Shown: positions 44,022-52,569 of the stretch, piece by piece
How the letters are laid out: every line of letters begins with the position of its first letter
How positions within the stretch are numbered: the stretch's first letter is position 1
Assembly: GCF_007858185.1 (NCBI RefSeq)
Contig: NZ_VFES01000001.1
Coordinates: forward strand, 124,001-188,000
Direction of reading: 5' to 3'
Origin: Pseudomonas grimontii
GTDB taxonomy: Bacteria; Pseudomonadota; Gammaproteobacteria; Pseudomonadales; Pseudomonadaceae
Length of the DNA: 64,000 nucleotides
The notes under the pieces: generated by a model
The model's database searches: none
The model's input: the letters and a program-made list of their open reading frames with translations, nothing else
Told to the model about the DNA's origin: nothing
Made by a program: the position numbers and the translations under genes

Positions 44022-44732
44022 TTATTGCAAGACTTCGATCACCCCATCGGCACTCATGCTCACCTGGCTGGTACCTGCTTCTACTTCCGGCGTTGGCGCC
44101 GAATCCATCATGGCGGCTTTCATCATCATCCCGCCGCGCGCGTAGGGCTGTGGATAACCATTGGTGTTGAAGTTCAAGTTGACGATCTTGTAACCCTTAC
44201 CGCCCAGGGCGTCGGTGGCCAGTTGTGCGCGTGCTTTGAACGCGGCAACCGCGTCCTTGAGCAGGGCGTCTTCGCTGGCCTTGCGCGTGGTGTCGGCAAT
44301 GGCGAAGTCCATGTTTTCCATTTTCAGGGTGTTGAGCAACTCGCCGGTGAGTTTGGACAGCGCCGGGAAGTCCGCGCTTTCCAGGCGCAGTTCGGCGCGC
44401 TCACGCCAGCCGGTGATCTTCTGGTTCTTGTTGTCGTAGATCGGGTAGCTGTTGCGACTGCCCTGGCGCAAGGTCACGCCGTTGACTTCGCGAGCCTGGC
44501 CGAGGGCCTTGTTCATGGTAGTGGTGATTTCTGCGGCGAGCTTGGCCGGGTCGGGGTTCTGGGACTCGGTGTAGAGGGTGACGATCATCTTGTCGCGCGC
44601 CACTTCCTGGCTGACCTCGGCGCGCAGGGAAATCTGGTTGTAATTCAGTGCATCGGCGGCCAGTGCCGGAAGGCTGGCCAGGGCGCTGGCGCTGAGGGTG
44701 AGAACGGCTGCACTGCGAATGAAACGAGACAT
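44022..44732 (-). CDS. SIMPL (DUF541) domain periplasmic protein
   Basis: A 236-residue exported protein with signal MSRFIRSAAVLTLSASALAS (cleavage near ALA-A). The mature part matches the SIMPL/DUF541 family (BP26-like): LNYNQISLRAEVSQEVARDKM, then GWRERAELRLESADFPALSK, and a closing VEAGTSQVSMSADGVIEV. Members form ring-like periplasmic oligomers of uncertain role. It diverges from roxS, and the same pairing of this family with roxSR and dppA occurs in P. aeruginosa, as I recall it. Confidence 0.88.
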   Translation of the reverse strand: MSRFIRSAAVLTLSASALASLPALAADALNYNQISLRAEVSQEVARDKMIVTLYTESQNPDPAKLAAEITTTMNKALGQAREVNGVTLRQGSRNSYPIYDNKNQKITGWRERAELRLESADFPALSKLTGELLNTLKMENMDFAIADTTRKASEDALLKDAVAAFKARAQLATDALGGKGYKIVNLNFNTNGYPQPYARGGMMMKAAMMDSAPTPEVEAGTSQVSMSADGVIEVLQ

Positions 44733-44811
44733 GGAAGCTCCTTAGGGTGTTCGTATCGGTATGACTGTAGACGGTGGTATCGGGTTCTTCGGGTTTACGA
44801 ATTAGAAAAAA

Positions 44812-44884
44812 AGTTTCAAGCGGCAAGCTGCAAGTTGACGGCGAAGAGGTTTCTTGCAGCTTTTGACTTGGGGCTTGCTGCCGC
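44812..44884. repeat. Degenerate AAGCTGCAAG palindrome in the SIMPL-roxS spacer
   Basis: CAAGCGGCAAGCTGCAAG is followed by inverted copies CTTGCAGCTT and CTTGCTGCCGC. This is a widespread kind of dispersed repeat in Pseudomonas spacers. The 248-base spacer must also hold two divergent promoters, which I could not place. Confidence 0.45.
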
Positions 44885-44980
44885 GGTGCCCATGCGTCAA
44901 AGAGCCACACACCCAATGTCCGAGGCGCCGCTTCGTTTATACTCCTGCCGATCCGCCTGCTGCGCTCATCGGGAGAGCTC

Positions 44981-46243
44981 ATGCTCGCCGCCGTAAAACT
45001 GACTTCCGCCACCCGCCAGAACCTCTGGCGCCTGACGTTCATTCGCACCCTGGTACTGGCCGCACAGGCCGGTTCGGTCGGGCTCGCCTATTGGTTCGAC
45101 CTGCTGCCGCTGCCCTGGCTGCAACTGGGCGTGACCTTGGGTTTCTCCATCGTGCTGTGTGTGTTTACCGCCATTCGGTTGCGCACCACGTGGCCGGTGA
45201 CCGAGCTGGAATACGCCCTGCAATTGGCCTGCGACCTGTTTATCCACAGCGTGTTGCTGTATTTCTCCGGCGGTTCCACCAACCCGTTCGTTTCTTATTA
45301 CCTGGTACCACTGACCATTGCTGCGGTGACCTTGCCGTGGCGCTATTCGGTGGTACTGTCGGGTATCGCCCTGACCCTGTACACCCTGCTACTGGCGCGG
45401 TTCTATCCGTTGCAAACATTCCCCATTGCCCGCGAAAACCTGCAGATCTACGGGATGTGGCTGAGCTTTGCCCTGTCTGCCGCCGTGATCACTTTCTTTG
45501 CCGCGCGCATGGCCGAGGAGCTGCGCCGTCAGGAAGAGCTGCGTGCCATTCGCCGCGAAGAAGGCTTGCGTGACCAGCAACTGCTCGCCGTCGCCACCCA
45601 GGCCGCCGGCGCGGCTCACGAATTGGGCACGCCACTGGCAACCATGAGCGTGCTGCTCAACGAAATGACCCAGGACCATCACGACCCGGCGCTGCAAGAG
45701 GATCTCGGCGTACTGCGCGAACAGGTCAAGCAGTGCAAACAAACCTTGCAGCAACTGGTGCGCGCGGCTGAAGCCAATCGCCGGCTGGCGGTCGATATGC
45801 AGGACGTGACCCAGTGGCTCGACGAAGCCCTGAACCGCTGGCACCTGATGCGCCCCGAAGCCAGCTACCGTTTCCATTTGCTGGGGCAGGGCACTGTGCC
45901 GCGCCTGGCACCACCGCCGGACCTGACCCAAGCCTTGCTCAACCTGCTCAACAACGCCGCCGACGCCTGCCCCGAAGGCCTGGAAGTCCGGCTGGATTGG
46001 GATGTGGATGACCTGACGATCAGCATTCGCGACCACGGCGCAGGCGTGCCGCTGGCGATTGCCGAGCAGATCGGCAAACCTTTTTTTACCACCAAGGGCA
46101 AAGGCTTCGGCCTGGGCCTGTTTTTGAGCAAGGCCAGCGTGACCCGCGCGGGCGGCTCAGTGAAGCTCTATAGTCATGAGGAAGGCGGCACGCTCACCGA
46201 GCTGCGCCTGCCCCGTGTCGCACGAGGAGATATCGATGAGTGA
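44981..46243 (+). CDS. roxS: Redox-sensing histidine kinase RoxS (RegB/PrrB family)
   Basis: A 420-residue membrane kinase with about six helices in the first ~170 residues. The RegB-type quinone-binding motif GGSTNPF is near residue 97. The H-box AAHELGTPLATMS (phospho-His near 213) and ATP-binding motifs (LNLLNNAADACPEG, then GLGLFLSKASV) follow. These kinases report the redox state of the quinone pool to their partner regulator and control terminal oxidases. It overlaps roxR by eight bases. Confidence 0.92.
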   Translation: MLAAVKLTSATRQNLWRLTFIRTLVLAAQAGSVGLAYWFDLLPLPWLQLGVTLGFSIVLCVFTAIRLRTTWPVTELEYALQLACDLFIHSVLLYFSGGSTNPFVSYYLVPLTIAAVTLPWRYSVVLSGIALTLYTLLLARFYPLQTFPIARENLQIYGMWLSFALSAAVITFFAARMAEELRRQEELRAIRREEGLRDQQLLAVATQAAGAAHELGTPLATMSVLLNEMTQDHHDPALQEDLGVLREQVKQCKQTLQQLVRAAEANRRLAVDMQDVTQWLDEALNRWHLMRPEASYRFHLLGQGTVPRLAPPPDLTQALLNLLNNAADACPEGLEVRLDWDVDDLTISIRDHGAGVPLAIAEQIGKPFFTTKGKGFGLGLFLSKASVTRAGGSVKLYSHEEGGTLTELRLPRVARGDIDE

Positions 46244-46796
46244 CGAGATCCAAGTCGAAGGCGAAGAACTGCCGCACCTGTTGCTGGTAGATGATGACGC
46301 CACGTTTACCCGCGTGATGGCGCGCGCCATGAGCCGTCGCGGCTTTCGCGTGAGTACTGCAGGCTCCGCCGAGGAAGGACTGACCATCGCCCAGGCCGAC
46401 TTGCCGGACTATGCCGCGCTCGACCTGAAAATGGACGGCGACTCCGGCCTGGTGCTGTTGCCCAAACTGCTGGAACTCGACCCGGAAATGCGCGTGGTGA
46501 TCCTCACCGGTTACTCCAGCATCGCCACTGCCGTCGAAGCCATCAAGCGCGGTGCCTGCAACTACCTGTGTAAGCCGGCGGATGCCGATGACGTACTGGC
46601 TGCGTTGCTGTCCGAGCACGCCGACCTCGACACCCTGGTGCCGGAAAACCCGATGTCGGTGGACCGCTTGCAGTGGGAACATATCCAGCGCGTACTCACC
46701 GAACACGAAGGCAACATCTCCGCCACTGCCCGCGCCCTGGGCATGCACCGCCGCACCCTGCAACGCAAGCTGCAAAAGCGCCCGGTACGACGCTGA
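46236..46796 (+). CDS. roxR: Response regulator RoxR (RegA/PrrA family)
   Basis: A 186-residue regulator with a receiver domain (acidic pocket in LLLVDDDATF, phospho-Asp in AALDLKMDGDSG near residue 64, conserved Thr in VILTGYSS and Lys in NYLCKPADADD). A short linker leads to a Fis-type helix-turn-helix, NISATARALGMHRRTLQRKL, which closes the protein. The ATG at 46236 overlaps the roxS end, indicating coupled translation. Known targets in Pseudomonas include the cyanide-insensitive oxidase genes. Confidence 0.93.
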   Translation: MSDEIQVEGEELPHLLLVDDDATFTRVMARAMSRRGFRVSTAGSAEEGLTIAQADLPDYAALDLKMDGDSGLVLLPKLLELDPEMRVVILTGYSSIATAVEAIKRGACNYLCKPADADDVLAALLSEHADLDTLVPENPMSVDRLQWEHIQRVLTEHEGNISATARALGMHRRTLQRKLQKRPVRR

Positions 46797-46896
46797 ACCT
46801 GGGCTGAACAACCCGCTTCAGGCCGCACGGATACCTGAACCGATCATCTATGATCGGTTCAAACGCCTGTCACCTCCCTCCTATCGAGCCTGAACG

Positions 46897-48621
46897 ATGA
46901 ATCAGAACGCTGAGTATTCCGCGGTCAATGACGCGGTGCGTGGGCAATTTTTTCGCCGAACGTGGGCGATGATCACGCCTTATTGGCGCAGTGAAGAGAA
47001 GGGCAAGGCCTGGTTGTTGCTCGCAGTGGTGATCGGCCTGTCGCTGTTCAGCGTGGCCATTTCCGTGTGGCTTAACCACTGGTACAAGGATTTCTATAAC
47101 GCTCTGGAAAAGAAGGACACCGCCGCCTTCTGGCAGCAGATCGTTTATTTCTGTGGTATCGCCACGGTGGCGATTCTCGGCGCGGTCTACCGCCTCTACC
47201 TCACGCAGATGCTGACCATTCGCTGGCGCGCATGGCTGACCGAAAAGTACTTTGCCCGCTGGCTTGGCAACAAGAACTACTACCAGCTGGAGCAGGGCGG
47301 CTACACCGATAACCCGGACCAGCGGATTTCCGAAGACCTCAATAGCTTTACCTCGAACACCTTAAGCCTTGGCCTGGGCCTGCTGCGCAATGTGGTCAGC
47401 CTGGTGTCATTCTCGATCATCCTGTGGGGCGTTTCGGGCAGCATCGAAGTATTCGGGATCACCATCCCCGGCTATATGTTCTGGTGTGCACTGGTCTATG
47501 CCGGGGTCGGCAGTTGGTTGACCCATCTGATCGGTCGGCGTTTGATCGGCTTGAGCAACCAACAACAACGTTTCGAAGCGGACCTGCGTTTCTCGATGGT
47601 ACGGGTGCGGGAGAATGCCGAGAGCATCGCCCTGTACAACGGCGAGCCCAACGAGAATCAGCGTTTGAGTGCGCGGTTCGGGAAGGTCTGGCATAACTAC
47701 TGGGACATCATGAAGGTGTCCAAGCGCCTGACGTTCTTTACCGCCGGCTACGAACAGATTGCGATCGTGTTTGCGTTTATCGTGGCTGCACCGCGCTATT
47801 TCTCCGGCAAGATCGAGCTGGGCGAGTTGATGCAAATCAACTCGGCGTTCGGCAATGTCCAAGGCAACTTCAGCTGGTTTATCAGCGCGTACGCCGACCT
47901 GGCCAGCTGGCGCGCGACCAGCGACCGTCTGCTGAGTTTTCAGCAGGCCATGAGTGAGAACGAGCAACGCCCAGCCGCCATTGATGTGAGCGCGGAGGGC
48001 GAGCGTCTTGTGGTGCAAGGGCTGGGCATGAACCTGGCGGATGGTCGTCACCTGCTCACCGATGCCAACATGATCGTCGAGCCGGGTCAGCGGGTCATGC
48101 TCAGCGGCCGCTCCGGCAGCGGCAAAAGTACCCTGCTGCGTGCGATGGGGCATCTCTGGCCTGCGGGTCACGGCAGCATTCGCCTGCCGGCCAAACGTTA
48201 CCTGTTCCTGCCGCAGAAGCCCTACCTGCCAATCGGCACCCTGAAGGCCGTGTTGAGTTATCCACAGGACGACAGCGTCTACTCGGCAGAACGTTATGCA
48301 CAGGTCCTGCAAACCTGTCGCCTGCCGCACCTGGTGGCGCACCTGGATGAAGCCAACCACTGGCAACGCATGCTCTCGCCGGGCGAACAACAGCGCCTGG
48401 CCTTTGCCCGTGCCCTGTTGTTCGCACCGCAGTGGCTGTATATGGACGAGGCCACTTCAGCCATGGATGAAGAGGATGAAGCGACGCTGTATCAAGCGTT
48501 GATCGATGAGTTGCCGGGGTTGAGCATCGTCAGTGTCGGGCATCGCAGCAGCCTCAAGCGCTTCCATGGACGGCATGTGCGGATCGAGGGCGGTTGGTTG
48601 CAAGAACAAACCATGTCCTGA
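46897..48621 (+). CDS. ABC exporter/importer fusion of the YddA/SbmA-BacA-related type
   Basis: A 574-residue half-transporter. Residues about 1-340 are a membrane domain of the ABC_membrane_2 kind (PYWRSEEKGKAWLLL, then WLNHWYKDFYNALEKKD and YYQLEQG..DNPDQRISED, all typical of SbmA/YddA/BacA relatives). The ATPase domain follows with Walker A (LSGRSGSGKSTLLRAM), signature (LSPGEQQRLAFARAL) and Walker B (WLYMDEATSAMD). Relatives move peptides, cobalamin or fatty acyl groups, so the substrate is open. It starts 100 bases after roxR and ends at a strong terminator. Confidence 0.82.
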   Translation: MNQNAEYSAVNDAVRGQFFRRTWAMITPYWRSEEKGKAWLLLAVVIGLSLFSVAISVWLNHWYKDFYNALEKKDTAAFWQQIVYFCGIATVAILGAVYRLYLTQMLTIRWRAWLTEKYFARWLGNKNYYQLEQGGYTDNPDQRISEDLNSFTSNTLSLGLGLLRNVVSLVSFSIILWGVSGSIEVFGITIPGYMFWCALVYAGVGSWLTHLIGRRLIGLSNQQQRFEADLRFSMVRVRENAESIALYNGEPNENQRLSARFGKVWHNYWDIMKVSKRLTFFTAGYEQIAIVFAFIVAAPRYFSGKIELGELMQINSAFGNVQGNFSWFISAYADLASWRATSDRLLSFQQAMSENEQRPAAIDVSAEGERLVVQGLGMNLADGRHLLTDANMIVEPGQRVMLSGRSGSGKSTLLRAMGHLWPAGHGSIRLPAKRYLFLPQKPYLPIGTLKAVLSYPQDDSVYSAERYAQVLQTCRLPHLVAHLDEANHWQRMLSPGEQQRLAFARALLFAPQWLYMDEATSAMDEEDEATLYQALIDELPGLSIVSVGHRSSLKRFHGRHVRIEGGWLQEQTMS

Positions 48622-48636
48622 AGAGTGAGGCCCAAT

Positions 48637-48675
48637 AAAAAGCCCGGTTGATCATCGATCAACCGGGCTTTTTTA
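48637..48675. terminator. Bidirectional rho-independent terminator
   Basis: AAAAAGCCCGGTTGATC and GATCAACCGGGCTTTTTT flank a three-base loop, with A- and T-tracts on both sides. It serves the convergent ABC transporter gene and the zapG/yhcB gene. Confidence 0.92.
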
Positions 48676-48690
48676 TTGCTTGAAAATAAC

Positions 48691-49128
48691 TTACTTCTTC
48701 AAGCCGTAATGCTCATCCAGCATGCCCGGGGCGTTCGGCGTTTTTGGCGCGTAGTCCCGAGGTGGTTCCTGGTTTTCCCGGGGTGGGGTCAGGCGTTCCC
48801 GTGGAGTTTGCGGTGCATCGGAATGCAGCGCGGCCAGCAGACGCTGACGGGTGATGTCGTCGAGGGCCAGGCGGTTTGCGCCATCGGCGAGGTGATCCTG
48901 TACTTCCTGGTAGCTCTGGGTGAGTTTCTTGACCAGGGTCGCGGTGCTGTTGAAGTGGGTAACAACCTCGTTCTGATAACTGTCAAAACGTTCCTGAATG
49001 TCATCCAACTGACGCTGCGTGCGGTTAGGCGCGGCATTCGGCAGCAGGCGGGCAACCAGGAATCCAATGGCGACACCGGCAACCAAGGCGAGAGTCGGCA
49101 ACAACCAAACTAAGAGCGAGTGTTCCAC
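48691..49128 (-). CDS. YhcB/ZapG family membrane protein (DUF1043)
   Basis: A 145-residue protein with one N-terminal membrane helix (LLVWLLPTLALVAGVAIGFLV) and a cytoplasmic coiled coil (RTQRQLDDIQERFDSYQNEV, FNSTATLVKKLTQSYQEVQD). A Pro-rich disordered tail ends in MLDEHYGLKK. YhcB (ZapG) in E. coli takes part in cell-envelope growth and division. Length and topology match. Confidence 0.9.
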   Translation of the reverse strand: MEHSLLVWLLPTLALVAGVAIGFLVARLLPNAAPNRTQRQLDDIQERFDSYQNEVVTHFNSTATLVKKLTQSYQEVQDHLADGANRLALDDITRQRLLAALHSDAPQTPRERLTPPRENQEPPRDYAPKTPNAPGMLDEHYGLKK

Positions 49129-49269
49129 GAGTCCTTCCTCTATAAACGGCTTTGCTTTACGTTAACGGCTCAAACCTGCGCTGTATACCGCGATTAAGCT
49201 CGCAATGATGCCATGCACAGACTTTTAGCTAGACGAGTCGACCCTTTGAGAGGTCACGGAGTTCATTCC

Positions 49270-49905
49270 TTGCTCATGCGTGAAACCCCCGTTTTGATCG
49301 ATGGCCCGGTAGGCCAATTGGAAGCCCTGTACCTGGATCACCCCGAGCCACGTGGCCTGGCGCTGATCTGCCACCCTAATCCGGTGCAGGGCGGGACCAT
49401 GCTCAATAAAGTCGTTTCGACCCTGCAACGCACCGCCCGCGATGCTGGTTTGATCACGTTGCGTTTTAATTATCGCGGTGTCGGCGCCAGTGCCGGCAGC
49501 CACGACATGAGCACCGGTGAAGTGGACGATGCCGAAGCGGCTGCCACCTGGTTGCGGGAAAAGCATCCCGAACTGCCGATCACCTTGCTCGGTTTTTCCT
49601 TTGGCGGTTACGTCGCAGCCAGCCTCGGCGGTCGCCTGGAAGCCAAGGGCGAAAAGCTGGCCCACCTGTTCATGGTCGCTGCTGCGGTGATGCGCTTGCG
49701 CGACACTGATGTGCTGCCCCAAGGCTGTCCGTTGACCCTGATCCAACCGGAAACCGACGAAGTGGTCGACCCGCAACTCGTCTACGACTGGTCCGCCGCC
49801 TTGAAACGCCCCCATGAGCTGCTGAAAGTGGCAGAATGCGGGCACTTTTTTCATGGCAAGCTCACCGATCTCAAGGATCTGGTGCTGCCGCGCCTCTCGA
49901 ATTGA
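49270..49905 (+). CDS. Alpha/beta hydrolase of the dienelactone-hydrolase type
   Basis: About 211 residues of a small cytosolic serine hydrolase. The nucleophile elbow GFSFGG is near residue 110, the oxyanion region HPNPVQGGTMLN is near 38, and FNYRGVGAS precedes a C-terminal ECGHFFHG with the catalytic His. Start: an ATG at 49276 is too far from CGGAG, whereas the in-frame TTG at 49270 is eight bases away, so I used the TTG. The gene is 24 bases from trpS and probably shares its transcript. The substrate is unknown. Confidence 0.82.
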   Translation: MLMRETPVLIDGPVGQLEALYLDHPEPRGLALICHPNPVQGGTMLNKVVSTLQRTARDAGLITLRFNYRGVGASAGSHDMSTGEVDDAEAAATWLREKHPELPITLLGFSFGGYVAASLGGRLEAKGEKLAHLFMVAAAVMRLRDTDVLPQGCPLTLIQPETDEVVDPQLVYDWSAALKRPHELLKVAECGHFFHGKLTDLKDLVLPRLSN

Positions 49906-49929
49906 TAGCAGTCTGATAAGCGATTACCC

Positions 49930-51285
49930 ATGACGACTCGTACCCGTATCCTCACCGGCATCACCACCACCGGCACGCCGCACCTGGGCAACTACGCCGG
50001 TGCGATCCGCCCGGCGATCCTTGCCAGCCAGGACGCCAATGCCGACTCCTTCTACTTCCTGGCCGACTACCACGCCTTGATCAAATGCGATGACCCGCAG
50101 CGCATCCAGCGCTCGCGCATGGAAATCGCCGCGACCTGGCTGGCTGGTGGCCTGGATGTGAACCGGGTGACCTTTTATCGTCAGTCCGACATCCCGGAAA
50201 TCCCCGAGCTGACCTGGCTGCTGACCTGCGTGGCTGCCAAGGGCCTGCTCAACCGCGCCCATGCCTACAAGGCCTCGGTGGACAAGAACGTGGAGACCGG
50301 CGAAGACCCGGATGCGGGCATCACCATGGGCCTGTACAGCTACCCGGTGCTGATGGCGGCGGACATCCTGATGTTCAACGCGCACAAGGTGCCGGTGGGT
50401 CGCGACCAGATCCAGCACGTGGAAATGGCCCGCGACATCGGCCAGCGCTTCAACCACCTGTTCGGCAACGGTAAAGAGTTCTTCACCATGCCCGAGGCGT
50501 TGATCGAAGAAAGCGTTGCCACCTTGCCGGGCCTGGATGGCCGCAAGATGTCCAAGAGCTACGACAACACCATCCCGCTGTTCACCAGCGCCAAGGACAT
50601 GAAGGACGCGATCTCGCGGATCGTCACCGACTCCCGCGCGCCCGGCGAAGCCAAGGATCCGGACAATTCGCACTTGTTTACCCTCTACCAGGCGTTCGCG
50701 ACCAAGGCCCAGGAAGAAGAATTCCGCGGCGAGCTGCTGCAAGGCCTGGGCTGGGGCGAGGCGAAGAGCCGTCTGTTCCAACTGCTGGACAGCCAGCTGG
50801 GCGAAGCGCGCGAGCGTTACCACCAGTTGATGTCGCGCCCGTCGGACATGGAAGACCTGTTGCAGGTCGGCGCCAAGAAGGCTCGTGCGGTGGCGGCACC
50901 CTTCCTGGCTGAACTGCGGGAAGCGGTGGGCCTGCGTTCGTTCGTCAACCAGGCTGCGGCGCCGGTCGCGACCAAGAAGAAGGCCGCGAAAGCCGCGCGT
51001 TTCGTGAGCTTCCGTGAAGCTGACGGCAGCTTCCGCTTCCGCCTGTTGGCCGCCGATGGCGAGCAATTGCTGCTGTCGCGCAACTTTGCCGATGGTAAAG
51101 CGGCCGGCGCGGTGACCAAGCAACTGCAAAGTGGCGCTGCGCTGGACGTACGCACCGACGCCCTGAGCTTCAGCGTATGGCTGGACGGTGCCGCAGTGGC
51201 CGACAGCGCCGAGTTCGCCGATGGTGCATCACGTGATGCCGCCGTCGAAGCCTTGCGTATTGCGTTGACCCCAATCGAGGATTAA
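49930..51285 (+). CDS. trpS: Tryptophanyl-tRNA synthetase
   Basis: A 451-residue class I synthetase that charges tRNA-Trp. The HIGH-type motif is GTPHLGNYAG near residue 17 and the KMSKS motif is GRKMSKSYDN near 210. The E. coli enzyme is about 334 residues; here about 100 extra residues follow an Ala/Lys-rich linker (APVATKKKAAKAARF) and fold as a small beta domain (FRFRLLAADGEQLLLSRNF), as in other Pseudomonas TrpS proteins. That segment resembles the YegP/DUF1508 repeat that protects other proteins. Confidence 0.95.
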   Translation: MTTRTRILTGITTTGTPHLGNYAGAIRPAILASQDANADSFYFLADYHALIKCDDPQRIQRSRMEIAATWLAGGLDVNRVTFYRQSDIPEIPELTWLLTCVAAKGLLNRAHAYKASVDKNVETGEDPDAGITMGLYSYPVLMAADILMFNAHKVPVGRDQIQHVEMARDIGQRFNHLFGNGKEFFTMPEALIEESVATLPGLDGRKMSKSYDNTIPLFTSAKDMKDAISRIVTDSRAPGEAKDPDNSHLFTLYQAFATKAQEEEFRGELLQGLGWGEAKSRLFQLLDSQLGEARERYHQLMSRPSDMEDLLQVGAKKARAVAAPFLAELREAVGLRSFVNQAAAPVATKKKAAKAARFVSFREADGSFRFRLLAADGEQLLLSRNFADGKAAGAVTKQLQSGAALDVRTDALSFSVWLDGAAVADSAEFADGASRDAAVEALRIALTPIED

Positions 51286-51313
51286 CCCGACCAAGGGTTG
51301 ATTGCCATTATCC

Positions 51314-51345
51314 AGGGCCGTCGTTACAGTGACGGCCCGTTTTTG
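51314..51345 (+). terminator. Rho-independent terminator after trpS
   Basis: GGGCCGTC and GACGGCCC pair around an eight-base loop, followed by a GTTTTTG tract. It lies 29 bases past the trpS stop and immediately before zapE, so zapE likely depends on read-through or its own promoter. Confidence 0.85.
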
Positions 51346-51364
51346 TTGCCTTGCTAACGAAATT

Positions 51365-52459
51365 ATGACGCCCCTAGAACGATACCAAGCTGATCTGAAA
51401 CGCCCTGAATTCTTCCATGACGCGGCCCAGGAAACGGCGGTGCGTCATTTGCAGCGCCTGTACGACGATCTGGTCGCGGCCTCGCAAAGCAAGCCGGGGA
51501 TGCTCAGCAAGCTGTTTGGCAAGAAAGACCGCACGCCGGTCAAAGGCTTGTATTTCTGGGGCGGTGTAGGCCGAGGCAAGACCTACCTGGTTGATACGTT
51601 CTTTGAAGCGCTGCCCTTCAAGGAAAAGGTCCGTACTCACTTCCACCGCTTCATGAAGCGCGTGCACGAAGAGATGAAGACCCTGCCGGGCGAGAAAAAC
51701 CCGCTGACCATCATCGCCAAGCGTTTCTCCGACGAAGCGCGGGTCATCTGCTTCGATGAGTTCTTCGTCTCCGATATCACCGATGCCATGATCCTCGGCA
51801 CCCTGATGGAAGAGCTGTTCAAGAACGGCGTGACCCTGGTCGCCACCTCGAACATCGTGCCCGACGGCTTGTACAAGGACGGCCTGCAACGCGCGCGCTT
51901 CCTGCCGGCCATCGCGCTGATCAAGCAGAACACCGAGATCGTCAACGTCGACAGCGGCGTCGACTACCGTCTGCGGCACCTCGAGCAAGCCGAGTTGTTC
52001 CACTTCCCGCTGAACGAAGCGGCGCATGAAAGCCTGCGCAAAAGCTTCCGCGCCCTCACGCCGGAATGCACCCAGGCGGTGGAAAACGACAAGCTGATGA
52101 TCGAGAACCGCGAAATCATCGCCCTGCGTACCTGTGATGACGTGGCCTGGTTCGAATTCCGCCAACTGTGCGACGGCCCGCGCAGCCAGAACGACTACAT
52201 CGAACTGGGCAAGATCTTCCACGCAGTGATCCTCAGTGGCGTGGAGCAGATGAGCGTCACCACCGACGACATCGCGCGACGGTTTATCAACATGGTCGAC
52301 GAGTTCTACGACCGTAACGTCAAGTTGATCATCTCGGCGGAAGTCGAGCTCAAGGATCTGTATACCGGCGGTCGCTTGAACTTCGAGTTCCAGCGCACCT
52401 TGAGCCGCTTGCTGGAAATGCAGTCCCACGAGTTCCTGTCGCGCGGGCACAAACCTTAA
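51365..52459 (+). CDS. zapE: Cell division ATPase ZapE (AFG1 family)
   Basis: A 364-residue AAA-type ATPase. Walker A is GGVGRGKTYLVDTFFE near residue 64, Walker B is ICFDEFFVSDITDAM, and HRFMKRVHEEM is the family signature. ZapE interacts with FtsZ and destabilises its filaments during late division. The ATG at 51365 begins MTPLERYQADLKRPEF, the usual start; a longer frame would overlap the terminator. Neighbour trpS is conserved with P. aeruginosa. Confidence 0.93.
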   Translation: MTPLERYQADLKRPEFFHDAAQETAVRHLQRLYDDLVAASQSKPGMLSKLFGKKDRTPVKGLYFWGGVGRGKTYLVDTFFEALPFKEKVRTHFHRFMKRVHEEMKTLPGEKNPLTIIAKRFSDEARVICFDEFFVSDITDAMILGTLMEELFKNGVTLVATSNIVPDGLYKDGLQRARFLPAIALIKQNTEIVNVDSGVDYRLRHLEQAELFHFPLNEAAHESLRKSFRALTPECTQAVENDKLMIENREIIALRTCDDVAWFEFRQLCDGPRSQNDYIELGKIFHAVILSGVEQMSVTTDDIARRFINMVDEFYDRNVKLIISAEVELKDLYTGGRLNFEFQRTLSRLLEMQSHEFLSRGHKP

Positions 52460-52472
52460 GAACGATGCAGGT

Positions 52473-52569
52473 CAAATGTGGGAGGGGGCTTGCCCCCGAT
52501 AGCGGTCTTTCAGTAACAGATGCACTGACTGATCCACCGCTATCGGGAGCAAGCCCCCTCCCACATTTG
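52473..52569. repeat. Inverted pair of GGGAGGGGGCTTGC repeats (REPIN-like)
   Basis: CAAATGTGGGAGGGGGCTTG at the left and its complement at the right, around an inner TCAGTnAC..CACTGACTGA pairing. It begins 14 bases past the zapE stop and ends at the stop of the convergent GlxA-type regulator, so it can serve as a terminator for both genes. Confidence 0.8.
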
